Positions 16,841-26,550 of a stretch of DNA of 64,000 nucleotides are shown piece by piece. Position numbers and translations under genes: made by a program. Source of the DNA: an uncultured Aquimarina sp. (GTDB lineage: Bacteria > Bacteroidota > Bacteroidia > Flavobacteriales > Flavobacteriaceae); assembly GCA_947497175.1 (NCBI GenBank), contig CANMFM010000006.1, forward strand, positions 434,001 to 498,000, written 5' to 3'. Numbering within the stretch: position 1 is the first letter of the stretch; each line of letters begins with the position of its first letter. The notes under the pieces were generated by a model. It saw only the letters and a program-made list of their open reading frames with translations, was not told the origin of the DNA and ran no database searches.

Positions 16841-17944
16841 ATGAAAGAAGATTTTTACGACATATTAGGTGTAAGCAAAGGTGCTACTGAGGCAGAGATC
16901 AAAAAAGCATACCGAAAAAAAGCTATTGAACATCACCCAGACAAGAATCCTGGTGATAAAACTGCTGAAGAAAAGTTTAAAAAGGCTGCCGAGGCATATG
17001 AAATCTTAAGTGACCCGGATAAAAAAGCGCGTTACGATCAATATGGTCATCAAGCTTTTGAAGGTGGTGGCTTTGGCGGCGGAGGCATGAATATGGATGA
17101 CATATTTAGTCAGTTTGGAGATATCTTTGGCGGAGGCGGTTTTGGCGGCTTTGGCGGTGGAGGCGGAAGACAACGTCGAACCAAAGGGAGTAATCTTCGT
17201 ATCCGAGTAAAACTTACCTTAGAAGAGATTGCAACCGGTGTAGAAAAGAAAATCAAAGTTAAGCGAAAGATTCAAGCTCCTGGTACTACCTATAAAACTT
17301 GTAGTACTTGTAATGGCACAGGGCAGGTCACCAGAATTACGAACACCATTCTAGGAAGAATGCAAACGGCAACCACATGTTCTACTTGTGGCGGTGCTGG
17401 TCAATCTATAGATCATCAACCTGCTGGGGCTGATGCTCAAGGTTTAAAAGTGTCTGAAGAAACGGTTAGTATAAAAATTCCTGCTGGAGTAGAAGAAGGG
17501 ATGCAATTAAAAGTATCAGGAAAAGGAAATGAAGCCCCGGGTAATGGAATAGCCGGAGATCTTCTGGTTGCCATAGAAGAGCAGGATCACCCTTTCTTAC
17601 AAAGAGAAGGAAACAATTTACATTATGATCTGTATATAAGTTTTTCTGAAGCTGCTTTAGGAGCATCAAGAGAAATTGACACGGTAACTGGTAAAGTTCG
17701 CATTAAGATTGAAGAAGGAGTACAAAGTGGAAAAATTTTAAGGCTAAGAGGCAAAGGTATCCCAAGTATTAATGGATATGGCAAAGGAGATCTTTTAGTT
17801 CATGTAAATGTTTGGACTCCTAAGACATTAAATAAAGAACAAAGAGATTTTTTCGAAAGAATGGCCAAAGATGATCACTTTATGCCAAATCCTGATAGTG
17901 AAGAAAAATCATTTTTTGAAAAGGTGAAAGACATGTTTTCTTAA
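16841..17944 (+). CDS. dnaJ: Chaperone DnaJ with a half-sized zinc finger
   Basis: 367 aa. J domain (5-67) with HPD at 32-34, Gly/Phe-rich linker (74-109), then a cysteine region and the two C-terminal substrate-binding domains. The cysteine region holds only two CxxCxGxG units (154-161 and 180-187) where the classic protein has four, so only one zinc site can form. I believe this is common in Flavobacteriia and not a mutation, but I cannot check. It works with DnaK and GrpE in protein folding. Confidence 0.95.
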   Translation: MKEDFYDILGVSKGATEAEIKKAYRKKAIEHHPDKNPGDKTAEEKFKKAAEAYEILSDPDKKARYDQYGHQAFEGGGFGGGGMNMDDIFSQFGDIFGGGGFGGFGGGGGRQRRTKGSNLRIRVKLTLEEIATGVEKKIKVKRKIQAPGTTYKTCSTCNGTGQVTRITNTILGRMQTATTCSTCGGAGQSIDHQPAGADAQGLKVSEETVSIKIPAGVEEGMQLKVSGKGNEAPGNGIAGDLLVAIEEQDHPFLQREGNNLHYDLYISFSEAALGASREIDTVTGKVRIKIEEGVQSGKILRLRGKGIPSINGYGKGDLLVHVNVWTPKTLNKEQRDFFERMAKDDHFMPNPDSEEKSFFEKVKDMFS

Positions 17945-18072
17945 TAAATTTAAATGAGTTATCAGATCAGTAATCATTTGTCTTTATTAACTTTTGATTA
18001 GGAAAAATTCGTATATTTGAAACATCACTAATTTATTTAGTGATAATTTTTCTTTTTCATAGCAATTTTTTT

Positions 18073-18112
18073 CCCATCCTTAATACTTGTATTTAGGGTG
18101 GGTTTTGTTTTT
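18073..18112 (+). terminator. Terminator of grpE-dnaJ
   Basis: A 13-position stem CCCATCCTTAATA/TATTTAGGGTGGG (one mismatch, one G-T) with CTTG loop, then TTTTGTTTTT. It lies 130 nt after dnaJ in an otherwise empty 300-bp gap. Confidence 0.8.
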
Positions 18113-18247
18113 CTACTAAAAGCGTATAAGTTTTTGATTTATGAATATGATTATTTCTCAATTATTATTTTAACATAATTAGTATAAGTTTTTAAGTTTT
18201 CGTATCATTCGGGTTTTATATAAAGTATAACAATATCATTAGTATTT

Positions 18248-19177
18248 ATGACTAATCTTTTAGAGGTAAGGCAAGCCACAAAACGATTTGGAACCTTTAC
18301 TGCTCTTAATAATGTTTCTATACAGGTGCCAAAAGGAAGTATTTTTGGATTGTTAGGACCAAACGGAGCTGGTAAAACTACATTAATCAGGATCATTAAT
18401 CAAATCACATTACCTGATGAAGGAACTGTATTATTAGATAATGAGTTGTTAAAACCAGAACATATTAAAGATATTGGATACCTACCCGAAGAAAGAGGGC
18501 TTTACAAATCTATGAAAGTCGGTGAGCAAGCCTTATACCTAGCACAACTAAAAGGGCTTAGTAAAAAAGAGGCTAAAGAACGTCTCAAATATTGGTTTGA
18601 TAAATTTGAAATTACACATTGGTGGAACAAAAAAATACAAGAACTTTCTAAAGGTATGGCACAGAAGGTTCAGTTTATTGTTACCGTACTCCACAGGCCT
18701 AAACTTTTAATATTTGATGAACCATTTAGTGGTTTTGATCCTATTAACGCCAATGTAATCAAAGACGAAATTTTACAATTGAGAGACGAAGGCTCTACCG
18801 TTATATTTTCTACCCATAGGATGGAAAGTGTAGAAGAATTATGTGATCATATTGCACTGATTAATAAGTCTAAAAAAATATTGGATGGCAAACTCTCAGA
18901 CATCAAAAGAGCATATAAATCAAATACTTTTGAGGTCGGACTTTCAACCGAGAATACTAAAGACCTCTATCAAACTCTTGATGAAAAATTTAAAATTACT
19001 CCCGCAGATTTTAAAACAATTGATGATCAGCTAAAAGTAAAAATAACCCTAGACCAAAATACGTCATCAAACGATTTACTTTCATTTTTATCCGACAAGG
19101 CGCAAGTAATGCGTTTTAACGAAGTGATACCAGGAGTGAATGAAATATTTATTAAAACGATCACAGACAATGAATAA
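18248..19177 (+). CDS. ABC transporter ATP-binding protein, NatA-like
   Basis: 309 aa. Walker A GPNGAGKT (37-44), a signature read as LSKGM instead of LSGGQ (about 138), Walker B LLIFDEPFSGFDP and switch histidine in FSTHRM. A C-terminal DUF4162-like extension (about 225-309) follows, as in NatA-type exporters. The signature variant is usual in this subfamily. It overlaps the permease gene by 8 nt, and the two form one exporter in the inner membrane. Confidence 0.92.
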   Translation: MTNLLEVRQATKRFGTFTALNNVSIQVPKGSIFGLLGPNGAGKTTLIRIINQITLPDEGTVLLDNELLKPEHIKDIGYLPEERGLYKSMKVGEQALYLAQLKGLSKKEAKERLKYWFDKFEITHWWNKKIQELSKGMAQKVQFIVTVLHRPKLLIFDEPFSGFDPINANVIKDEILQLRDEGSTVIFSTHRMESVEELCDHIALINKSKKILDGKLSDIKRAYKSNTFEVGLSTENTKDLYQTLDEKFKITPADFKTIDDQLKVKITLDQNTSSNDLLSFLSDKAQVMRFNEVIPGVNEIFIKTITDNE

Positions 19178-20468
19178 TCTAAAGTTAATTATAAAAAGAG
19201 AGTTCATAGCCCGTGTACGCAACAGAACATTTGTGGTAATGACTTTTTTAAGCCCTTTAATATTTGTAGGGATGATTTCGTTAATTGCATGGTTGGCTAC
19301 GCTCAATAATGATGAAGTTCGTGAAATAGCTTTTTTTGATGAAACAGGATCATTTATTTCAGATTTTAAGAGTTCAGATCAAATTAACTATATTGATTAT
19401 AGTAACCTGACATTAAACAATGCCAAAGATTCGGTAGTACTTAAAAATCTTTATGGGTTGTTGTATATCCCCAAAAAGCAATCAAATGTAGAATTAGCAA
19501 AGTCGATACAATTTTATGCCGATGAAGCACCCAATATCTCTATTCTCAATGATATAGAAAAGGTAATTGCCAATAAGTTAACAAACCAAAATTTTGAAGA
19601 CAAAGGTTTAGATCTTAATATAATAGAAAATTCTAAAGCCAAGGTCAATATCCAAATAGAGAATTTTTCTGGAGAGAAAACCTCTAAAATGTCTAATTAT
19701 GTTAAAATGATTTTTGGAGGCGCAGCTGGATATTTTTTGATGATGTTTATTATTATCTATGGTAATATGGTGATGCGTTCTGTAATTGAAGAAAAAGCAA
19801 ATCGTATCATCGAGATTATTATATCCTCTGTAAAACCTCTACAGCTAATGATGGGTAAAATTTTAGGAACATCCCTTGCAGGAATTCTTCAATTTGCGAT
19901 TTGGATTCTATTAGGCGGGATTCTATTAACGATTGCTACCTCATTTTTTGGAGTAGATCCGCAACCGGTAGGTGTAGATGCATCGATGGCCATGCAGGAA
20001 AGTAATCAAGAAGACATACAATTAATACTTCAGGATATCCTAAAGCTTCCGCTTCTAACCCTGATCACATCATTTCTGATCTATTTTATCGGTGGATATT
20101 TCTTGTACAGCTCAATTTATGCTGCGATAGGAGCCGCAGTTGATAGTGAGACAGATTCTCAACAGTTTATGTTGCCTGTTATTTTACCCTTAATGTTAGG
20201 GATTTATGTAGGATTTTTCTCAGTGATTGAAAACCCTCATGGTACAATTTCGACTGTATTTTCAATGATACCGCTAACTTCGCCAATTGTAATGCTAATG
20301 CGAATTCCTTTTGGCGTTCATTGGTGGGAAGTCTTAATCTCTATTATGCTATTGATTGGAAGTATTATCTTTATCACATGGTTGGCAGGAAGAATCTATA
20401 GAGTAGGGATATTGATGTATGGAAAAAAACCAACCTACAAAGAATTGTTTAAGTGGTTAAAGTATTAA
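19170..20468 (+). CDS. ABC-2 type permease, NatB-like
   Basis: 432 aa from the ATG at 19170, which overlaps the stop of the ATPase gene. Topology is one N-terminal TM (about 22-45), a large extracytoplasmic domain (50-180), then five to six TMs with the ABC-2 core (VIEEKANRIIEIIISSVKPLQLMMGKILG). This matches NatB-like sodium/antibiotic exporters of the ABC-2_membrane_3 type. The substrate is not determined. Confidence 0.9.
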   Translation: MNNLKLIIKREFIARVRNRTFVVMTFLSPLIFVGMISLIAWLATLNNDEVREIAFFDETGSFISDFKSSDQINYIDYSNLTLNNAKDSVVLKNLYGLLYIPKKQSNVELAKSIQFYADEAPNISILNDIEKVIANKLTNQNFEDKGLDLNIIENSKAKVNIQIENFSGEKTSKMSNYVKMIFGGAAGYFLMMFIIIYGNMVMRSVIEEKANRIIEIIISSVKPLQLMMGKILGTSLAGILQFAIWILLGGILLTIATSFFGVDPQPVGVDASMAMQESNQEDIQLILQDILKLPLLTLITSFLIYFIGGYFLYSSIYAAIGAAVDSETDSQQFMLPVILPLMLGIYVGFFSVIENPHGTISTVFSMIPLTSPIVMLMRIPFGVHWWEVLISIMLLIGSIIFITWLAGRIYRVGILMYGKKPTYKELFKWLKY

Positions 20469-20472
20469 CATT

Positions 20473-21378
20473 ATGATGTTTCAAGAAGAGATTACAGAAC
20501 AGGTTAAAGATGTAATCCAGGAAGATATTTGGGGAGCCATCAAAGACTTTTTAGGATATGAAATTTTTCATATTGGTACTGATAAGGCTCCTATAGTTCT
20601 AACGGTAGGGTTATTGATATTCACCATTGTAGTATTATTAATTACAACGACACTTTTAAGAATTACGCGTAGGATCATCGGAAAAAAACTTCGGCAAGAA
20701 GATCAAGCCAAGTTTGATTCTGTATTTTCATTCTCAAAGTATTTCATATATCTTATTGTTATATTTTTTGCTTTAGATAGTATTGGGTTTAATATCACGG
20801 CGGTATTTGCAGCTTCAGCTGCTTTATTAGTTGGTGTTGGTCTTGCATTACAGACATTAATCCAGGATATCTTATCCGGAATATTTATCTTTATAGATAA
20901 GACTGTTCATGTAGGCGATATTATTGAACTGGATGATAAAGTAGGTCGGGTAGAAGAAATTAAGCTTAGAACTACACGTGCAGTAACCATAGATAATAAA
21001 GTTTTGATCATTCCTAATCACATGTATTTGACGTCTACACTATATAATTGGACTCAAAATGGTTCGGTTACAAGAGAGTCTGTAACCGTTGGGGTAGCTT
21101 ATGGTAGTGATACTCAATTAGTCAAAGAATTGTTGATTAAAGCAGCATTATCTAATGAGAATACTTTGAAAGAACCACCGCCGGTAGTACTGTTTACAGA
21201 TTTTGCTGATAGCTCATTAAATTTTAAGCTTGTGTTTACCATTAGTGATAGTTTTCAGGCAGGAATCCTGAGAAGTGAAATCAGATTTGAAATTGATCGT
21301 TTGTTTAGAGAGCATAATATTTCTATTCCTTTTCCTCAAAGAGTGGTTACTATGGTTAAAGAGAATGAAGATAACTAG
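20473..21378 (+). CDS. MscS family mechanosensitive channel
   Basis: 301 aa. Three TM segments (about 38-62, 88-106, 112-142), the last being the Gly/Ala-rich pore helix AALLVGVGLALQTLIQDILSGIFI. The MscS beta domain follows (GDIIELDDKVGRVEEIKLRTT, IPNHMYLTSTLYNW) and then an alpha/beta C-terminal domain. It releases solutes on osmotic downshock. Only 4 nt separate it from the ABC permease. Confidence 0.94.
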   Translation: MMFQEEITEQVKDVIQEDIWGAIKDFLGYEIFHIGTDKAPIVLTVGLLIFTIVVLLITTTLLRITRRIIGKKLRQEDQAKFDSVFSFSKYFIYLIVIFFALDSIGFNITAVFAASAALLVGVGLALQTLIQDILSGIFIFIDKTVHVGDIIELDDKVGRVEEIKLRTTRAVTIDNKVLIIPNHMYLTSTLYNWTQNGSVTRESVTVGVAYGSDTQLVKELLIKAALSNENTLKEPPPVVLFTDFADSSLNFKLVFTISDSFQAGILRSEIRFEIDRLFREHNISIPFPQRVVTMVKENEDN

Positions 21379-21407
21379 TAATAAAAAATAATATATACTC
21401 CCCAAAG

Positions 21408-22304
21408 ATGAGAAATAAGGATCTGGTTTTTATATGCATATTTTTATGTGCAATTTGTATTAGATCCCAAGAAACTGACTTAGCCAGGATTGAGTATGCT
21501 TATATTCCGCAAGCTAATAGTGATAATGTCTATAGCCGCTTTAGATTTTCTGCTAATTATCCTATTAAAATGAAAGAAGAAGGAACATATTTTGTGATTT
21601 CAACACAGTATAGGCATAATAATTTACAAATTGGTGATGAGCTGGTTTTTGAAGAGGGTGGAGATTTAAACGTTTTCCAGACGTTTGGTTTGGAATTAGG
21701 GTATACCTTTAAAATGAAAAAAAATTGGAGATTTGGAGCTAAACTAGGATCCCAAATATCATCAAACTTTGAAGGTTCTGGCATAGAAAGTGACGATTTC
21801 AGATATGGCGTTTCAGTATACTTTGTTAAAAGCTATAAAAATAAAAATGCACCCAAAACATCTCGATTAATAATAGGATTACGATATGCTACCCCGGCCA
21901 GTATTAATTTTCCGTTACCTATAATTAATTATTTTAAAAGATTTCATCCTAGTTGGTCATATTCAGTTGGGACCCCCAAAACAAGCATCAAATATTTTTT
22001 TAATGAAAAAAATACGCTTCAGGCTTTCGTAGGTTTGGATCGTTTTTATGGTAATTTACAGAATAACAGAACGTTTGTAGATGAAAATGGAGAGATCAAA
22101 GTAGCAGAAAATGCTTCTATGCTCAATATCATGGGAGCTTTAGGATATGAATATTATTTTACGGAACACTTATTGTTCTACACCTATGCAGGATATACAT
22201 TAAGTAATGAAATTCGTCTACGAAATGCAGATCAAGAAAATGTATTTAATATTAATGAAGAAAATACATTTTATTTTCGTAGCGGAATTAAACTAAAAAT
22301 ATAA
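21408..22304 (+). CDS. DUF6268 outer-membrane beta-barrel protein
   Basis: 298 aa. A signal peptide (about 1-20, CIRSQ) precedes repeated amphipathic strands and the final strand FYFRSGIKLKI. The pattern fits the flavobacterial DUF6268 barrel family. Function unknown. Its stop codon overlaps the start of the response-regulator gene (TAATG), which suggests that barrel and regulator are made together. Confidence 0.8.
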   Translation: MRNKDLVFICIFLCAICIRSQETDLARIEYAYIPQANSDNVYSRFRFSANYPIKMKEEGTYFVISTQYRHNNLQIGDELVFEEGGDLNVFQTFGLELGYTFKMKKNWRFGAKLGSQISSNFEGSGIESDDFRYGVSVYFVKSYKNKNAPKTSRLIIGLRYATPASINFPLPIINYFKRFHPSWSYSVGTPKTSIKYFFNEKNTLQAFVGLDRFYGNLQNNRTFVDENGEIKVAENASMLNIMGALGYEYYFTEHLLFYTYAGYTLSNEIRLRNADQENVFNINEENTFYFRSGIKLKI

Positions 22305-23467
22305 TGGCAAAAATATTAGTGATAGAAGACGAGGCAGCGATCAGAAGAGTCTTAGTTAAAATTTTATCTGAAGAAAGTGATAAATATGAAGTTTTTGAAG
22401 CTGAAGATGGTCTTTTAGGAATTGAGAAAATTAAAAATGAGGATTATGATTTGGTACTTTGTGATATAAAAATGCCAAAAATGGATGGAGTAGAAGTATT
22501 AGAAGCAATAAAGAAGATCAAACCCGAAATTCCTATTGTGATGATTTCCGGGCATGGAGATCTGGATACGGCTGTAAACACCATGCGATTAGGAGCGTTT
22601 GATTATATTTCAAAACCACCAGATTTAAATCGTTTACTCAATACTGTTCGTAATGCTTTAGATAGAAAAGAACTTGTTGTAGAAAACAAGAGACTCAAGA
22701 AAAAAGTCTCTAAGAATTATGACATGATCGGAGAATCTAAAGCTATCTCTGATATCAAAGATATTATCGAAAAAGTTGCCGCAACAGATGCACGCGTATT
22801 GATTACGGGGCCTAATGGTACCGGAAAAGAACTCGTGGCGCATTGGATACACCAAAAAAGTGAACGTTCGGCTGGTCCTATGATAGAAGTTAATTGTGCA
22901 GCAATTCCGGGAGAATTAATAGAAAGCGAACTTTTTGGGCATGTTAAAGGTGCATTTACATCGGCCAACAAAGATCGAGCAGGTAAGTTTGAAGCGGCTA
23001 ATGGAGGAACTATTTTCTTAGATGAAATTGGCGATATGAGTCTATCAGCACAGGCTAAAGTATTGAGAGCACTTCAAGAAAATAAAATACAGCGTGTAGG
23101 TAGTGATAAGGATATTAAAGTAAATGTACGGGTGGTTGCCGCAACAAATAAAGATCTCAAAAAAGAAATTGCCGACAATAAATTTCGAGAAGATCTATAT
23201 CATAGATTGGCTGTAATTTTAGTAAAAGTACCGGCACTTAATGATCGAAGAGAAGATATCCCGCTATTAGTAGATTATTTTGCCAAAAAAATATCAGGAG
23301 AACAAGGATCACCTGTAAAGTCGTTTTCTGCAAAAGCAGTTAAACAATTACAACAATATGATTGGACTGGAAACATTAGAGAATTACGAAATGTTGTAGA
23401 ACGTTTGATTATTCTTGGTGGTAAAGAAGTAAGTGAAGAAGATGTAAAGCTTTTTGCAGCAAAGTAG
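22304..23467 (+). CDS. NtrC-type response regulator lacking a DNA-binding domain
   Basis: 387 aa. Receiver domain (1-120) with acidic pair Glu8/Asp9, phospho-acceptor Asp54 and Lys104. The AAA+ sigma-54 activator domain (140-370) has Walker A GPNGTGKE (169-176), a GAFTSA loop (216-221) in place of GAFTGA, and Walker B GTIFLDE (235-241). The protein ends right after the AAA+ lid, at about the point where a Fis-type helix-turn-helix would start; NtrC homologues are 60-80 aa longer. It may act from solution, as H. pylori FlgR does. No histidine kinase is adjacent. Confidence 0.92.
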   Translation: MAKILVIEDEAAIRRVLVKILSEESDKYEVFEAEDGLLGIEKIKNEDYDLVLCDIKMPKMDGVEVLEAIKKIKPEIPIVMISGHGDLDTAVNTMRLGAFDYISKPPDLNRLLNTVRNALDRKELVVENKRLKKKVSKNYDMIGESKAISDIKDIIEKVAATDARVLITGPNGTGKELVAHWIHQKSERSAGPMIEVNCAAIPGELIESELFGHVKGAFTSANKDRAGKFEAANGGTIFLDEIGDMSLSAQAKVLRALQENKIQRVGSDKDIKVNVRVVAATNKDLKKEIADNKFREDLYHRLAVILVKVPALNDRREDIPLLVDYFAKKISGEQGSPVKSFSAKAVKQLQQYDWTGNIRELRNVVERLIILGGKEVSEEDVKLFAAK

Positions 23468-23489
23468 ATCAAATCAAGTATAATCTAGG

Positions 23490-23523
23490 GGCAGTTTACG
23501 ATTTCCATATCGCTGCCTTTTTT
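23490..23523 (+). terminator. Terminator of the ABC-MscS-regulator operon
   Basis: GGCAG/CTGCC outer stem and CGAT/ATCG inner stem with an asymmetric bulge, followed by T6. It starts 22 nt after the last stop codon of the five-gene run. Confidence 0.7.
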
Positions 23524-23579
23524 GACTTTCTTGTAATTTAAATATTATATTGCGACCAAAAGTAAGATAAGCCCCATTG

Positions 23580-24101
23580 ATGAGAAACGTTTTATTTCTG
23601 GTTTTTATAGTGTTTTTTACCTCGCAAATTTCTGCCCAGTATGATCCTGGAGTAGTAAATTATGGCGCAATAGCCATTAAAAATTTTGGTCTAGAAAATG
23701 AATTAGGACTTGGTGCTCGAGTAGAATATGCTTTCAATTGTTACACTACTTTTTTAGGAGAATATAATCGATCATTTGCGATAGGAGCAGATGACAGGTA
23801 TGAAGGATATAATGAATTGGCTATAGGAGTTAATTTAATTTTGTTCAATTGGTACCCTACTACCGTTACTGCCGGAATGGGATATATAGGTAATGATTCT
23901 AGTATCTTTGAAGATATTGAAGACGAAGCCTTTCTTGGTTTTAGAACAGGTGATTTTAACCACGGGGCACAAATTAAAATCAGAGCATTACATCAAATAT
24001 CAACACCGGTGCATGTTTTTGCTGAACTTAATGTTAAAAGTTTAGGACGTCCATATGATACCTTTGTCATTGGGTTTAATTATGATTTTAATGCAAGATG
24101 A
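23580..24101 (+). CDS. Predicted outer-membrane barrel protein, unknown
   Basis: 173 aa from the ATG at 23580; the preceding TTG is an unlikely start. A signal peptide ends ISAQ. The body alternates Gly/aromatic strands (GLGARVEYAFNCYTTFLGEYNRSFAIG) and ends with strand FVIGFNYDFNAR, consistent with an eight-strand barrel. I do not recognise a named family. It stands between the regulator operon and the ppk2 gene, with a terminator before it. Confidence 0.7.
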   Translation: MRNVLFLVFIVFFTSQISAQYDPGVVNYGAIAIKNFGLENELGLGARVEYAFNCYTTFLGEYNRSFAIGADDRYEGYNELAIGVNLILFNWYPTTVTAGMGYIGNDSSIFEDIEDEAFLGFRTGDFNHGAQIKIRALHQISTPVHVFAELNVKSLGRPYDTFVIGFNYDFNAR

Positions 24102-24204
24102 TATAGTTTGTGCAATGAACATTTTATGATTATCGATTTATACGTTAACTATTTTCATGTAAATACAAAACTTTAGTATCTTTCGGGTATAACACCATCA
24201 TATT

Positions 24205-25083
24205 ATGAACACAATCCATCACGAAGACTTTAAAGTCTCATCAACTATAGAGTTATCAAAAATACCAACGACTCATGATTTAGATGCCAGCGAAAAAAAA
24301 ATAGAAAAAGAGCTCGAAGAGGTACGTGAAAAACTGGGAAAGCTTCAAGATACGCTTTATGCACATGGTAAATATGCAGTTTTAGTTTGCTTGCAAGGGA
24401 TGGATACCTCGGGTAAAGATAGTTTAATTCGTGAAGTGTTTAAAGATTTTAATGCCCGAGGAATAGTAGTTCATAGTTTTAAAGTTCCAACAGCGCTCGA
24501 GTTAAGTCACGATTATTTGTGGCGGCATTATATTGCATTGCCACAGCGAGGCAAATTTGGCGTATTTAATAGAACACATTATGAAAATGTATTGGTAACT
24601 CGTGTACATCCAGAATATATACTAGGAGAAAATCTACCAAATGTTCATAGTGTAGAGGATATAAATGATGAGTTTTGGGATAAACGTTTTAGCGAGATAA
24701 AAAATTTTGAAAGACATATAGCACAGAATGGAACTTTAATTTATAAGTTTTATTTACACTTGTCGAAAGATGAACAAAAGAATAGGTTACTTCGCAGATT
24801 AGAAAAGAAGGAGAAAAACTGGAAATTTTCTGCAGGAGATCTTGAAGAGAGAAAGCTTTGGGACCAATATCAGGAGTGTTATCAAGATGCTATAAATAGA
24901 ACTTCTTTTTCTCATGCTCCATGGTATGTAATTCCTGCGGATGACAAACCTACTGCAAGATATATTGTGGCCAGGACTTTATATGATACTTTAAACGAGT
25001 ATGATGATATACAAGAACCTGAATTAGACCAGAAGACTAAGGCAAATCTAGATTTGTATAAACAACAGTTAGAAAACGAATAA
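24205..25083 (+). CDS. ppk2: Polyphosphate kinase 2 family protein
   Basis: 292 aa, the length of a one-domain PPK2. Walker A GMDTSGKD (65-72), then RGIVVHSFKVPT, and FNRTHYENVLVTRV with the conserved Arg-x-His-Tyr-Glu (Walker B region), followed by the KFSAGDLEERKLWDQY lid. The enzyme moves phosphate between polyphosphate and nucleotides. The GMD(A/T)(A/S)GKD form resembles class III or I PPK2; the nucleotide preference cannot be read here. Single gene. Confidence 0.9.
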   Translation: MNTIHHEDFKVSSTIELSKIPTTHDLDASEKKIEKELEEVREKLGKLQDTLYAHGKYAVLVCLQGMDTSGKDSLIREVFKDFNARGIVVHSFKVPTALELSHDYLWRHYIALPQRGKFGVFNRTHYENVLVTRVHPEYILGENLPNVHSVEDINDEFWDKRFSEIKNFERHIAQNGTLIYKFYLHLSKDEQKNRLLRRLEKKEKNWKFSAGDLEERKLWDQYQECYQDAINRTSFSHAPWYVIPADDKPTARYIVARTLYDTLNEYDDIQEPELDQKTKANLDLYKQQLENE

Positions 25084-25143
25084 AACCATATCAAAAACCC
25101 ATATTGCTGAGATCGTTAAGAGATTAATACTTATAATTACACA

Positions 25144-26532
25144 ATGTCAAAAAACATCATCCCTTTTCTTATTGCAATTTTATCACTGAATTGCATGGCA
25201 CAAAACTCGATAAAAGAAGATTCGACCATACTTAAAAAAATATATACCACTTCATTACTGAATGGTAAAAGTTACGCCTGGCTGGACCACCTGTCTAATC
25301 AAATTGGAGCAAGGTTGTCAGGTTCGGTAAATGCTCAAAAAGCAGTTGAATGGGGAGAAAAAGAATTAAAAGAATTAGGTATTGATAAAGTTTGGTTACA
25401 GTCTGTTATGGTTCCTAAATGGACACGTGGTGTAACCGAATTTGCTTTTATTGAGACAGAGCCAGGTAAAACTACAAATGTGCCTATTTGTGCGCTAGGA
25501 GGATCTGTACCGACACCCATTGGAGGTATCAAAGCCTCTATTGTGGAAGTGCAAGGCCTTGAAGATTTAAAAAAACTGGGGAGTGATAAAATTACAGGAA
25601 AAATTGTCTTTTTTAATCGACCAATGCAAGCAGACCTTATCGAAACTTTTCGGGCTTATGGCGGTTGTGTAGATCAACGATATTCTGGAGCCGCTGAGGC
25701 TGCCAAATTTGGAGCTATAGGAGTACTTGTGCGGTCAATGAACCTCAGATTAGATGATTTTCCGCATACAGGTGCAATGAGCTATGGCGATCTGCCTGAT
25801 GCGGATAAGATTCCTGCAGCAGCAATAAGTACAAACGGAGCTGATTTGTTAAGTTCTATTCTAAAACTTAATCCCAAGATTAAGTTTCATTTGAATATGA
25901 ACTGTCGTACCTGGAAAGATGTAGAGTCATTTAATGTGATTGGACAAATCACAGGGAGTGAGTATCCTGATGAGTATATGGTAGTTGGTGGTCATCTGGA
26001 TTCATGGGATTTGGGTGACGGCTCGCATGACGATGGAGCAGGAGTAGTGCAATCTATGGAAGTATTACGATTATTTAAAGAAATAGGATATCAACCTAAG
26101 CGTTCAATTAGAGTGGTATTGTTTATGAATGAAGAAAATGGATTACGAGGCGGTAAAAAATATGCTAAAGTTGCTAAAAACAAAGGTGAAAACCATGTCT
26201 TTGCCTTAGAAAGTGATGCCGGTGGGTTTACACCAAGAGGGTTTTCTTTTGACTGTAATGATGCTAATTTTACACAAATTGAAAGCTGGAAATCACTTTT
26301 TGAACCGTATTTAATACATTATTTCAAAAAAGGAGGAAGTGGTGCTGATATTGGTCCATTAAAAAAAGAAGGTATTGTTCTTGCCGGTTTAAGACCCGAT
26401 TCACAGCGTTATTTTGATTATCATCATGCCAAGAATGATACTTTTGATGCTGTTAACAAGCGAGAACTAGAATTAGGTGCGGCTACCATGGCCAGTTTGG
26501 TGTATCTTTTTGATAAATATGGTGTAAAATAA
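25144..26532 (+). CDS. M28 family zinc peptidase, carboxypeptidase Q-like
   Basis: 462 aa with a signal peptide (about 1-20, NCMAQ). A PA-like insert (about 120-260) is followed by the catalytic domain. Co-catalytic zinc residues: His284 and Asp286 in GGHLDSWD, Asp296/297 in SHDDGAG, the MNEENG glutamates (about 331), Asp in LESDAGG and His in YHHAKNDTFD. It resembles plasma glutamate carboxypeptidase (PGCP/CPQ). It likely trims peptides in the periplasm or outside. Its stop is 18 bp from the convergent OmpA gene. Confidence 0.9.
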   Translation: MSKNIIPFLIAILSLNCMAQNSIKEDSTILKKIYTTSLLNGKSYAWLDHLSNQIGARLSGSVNAQKAVEWGEKELKELGIDKVWLQSVMVPKWTRGVTEFAFIETEPGKTTNVPICALGGSVPTPIGGIKASIVEVQGLEDLKKLGSDKITGKIVFFNRPMQADLIETFRAYGGCVDQRYSGAAEAAKFGAIGVLVRSMNLRLDDFPHTGAMSYGDLPDADKIPAAAISTNGADLLSSILKLNPKIKFHLNMNCRTWKDVESFNVIGQITGSEYPDEYMVVGGHLDSWDLGDGSHDDGAGVVQSMEVLRLFKEIGYQPKRSIRVVLFMNEENGLRGGKKYAKVAKNKGENHVFALESDAGGFTPRGFSFDCNDANFTQIESWKSLFEPYLIHYFKKGGSGADIGPLKKEGIVLAGLRPDSQRYFDYHHAKNDTFDAVNKRELELGAATMASLVYLFDKYGVK

Positions 26533-26550
26533 AGATGTGGTGTTTTTACA

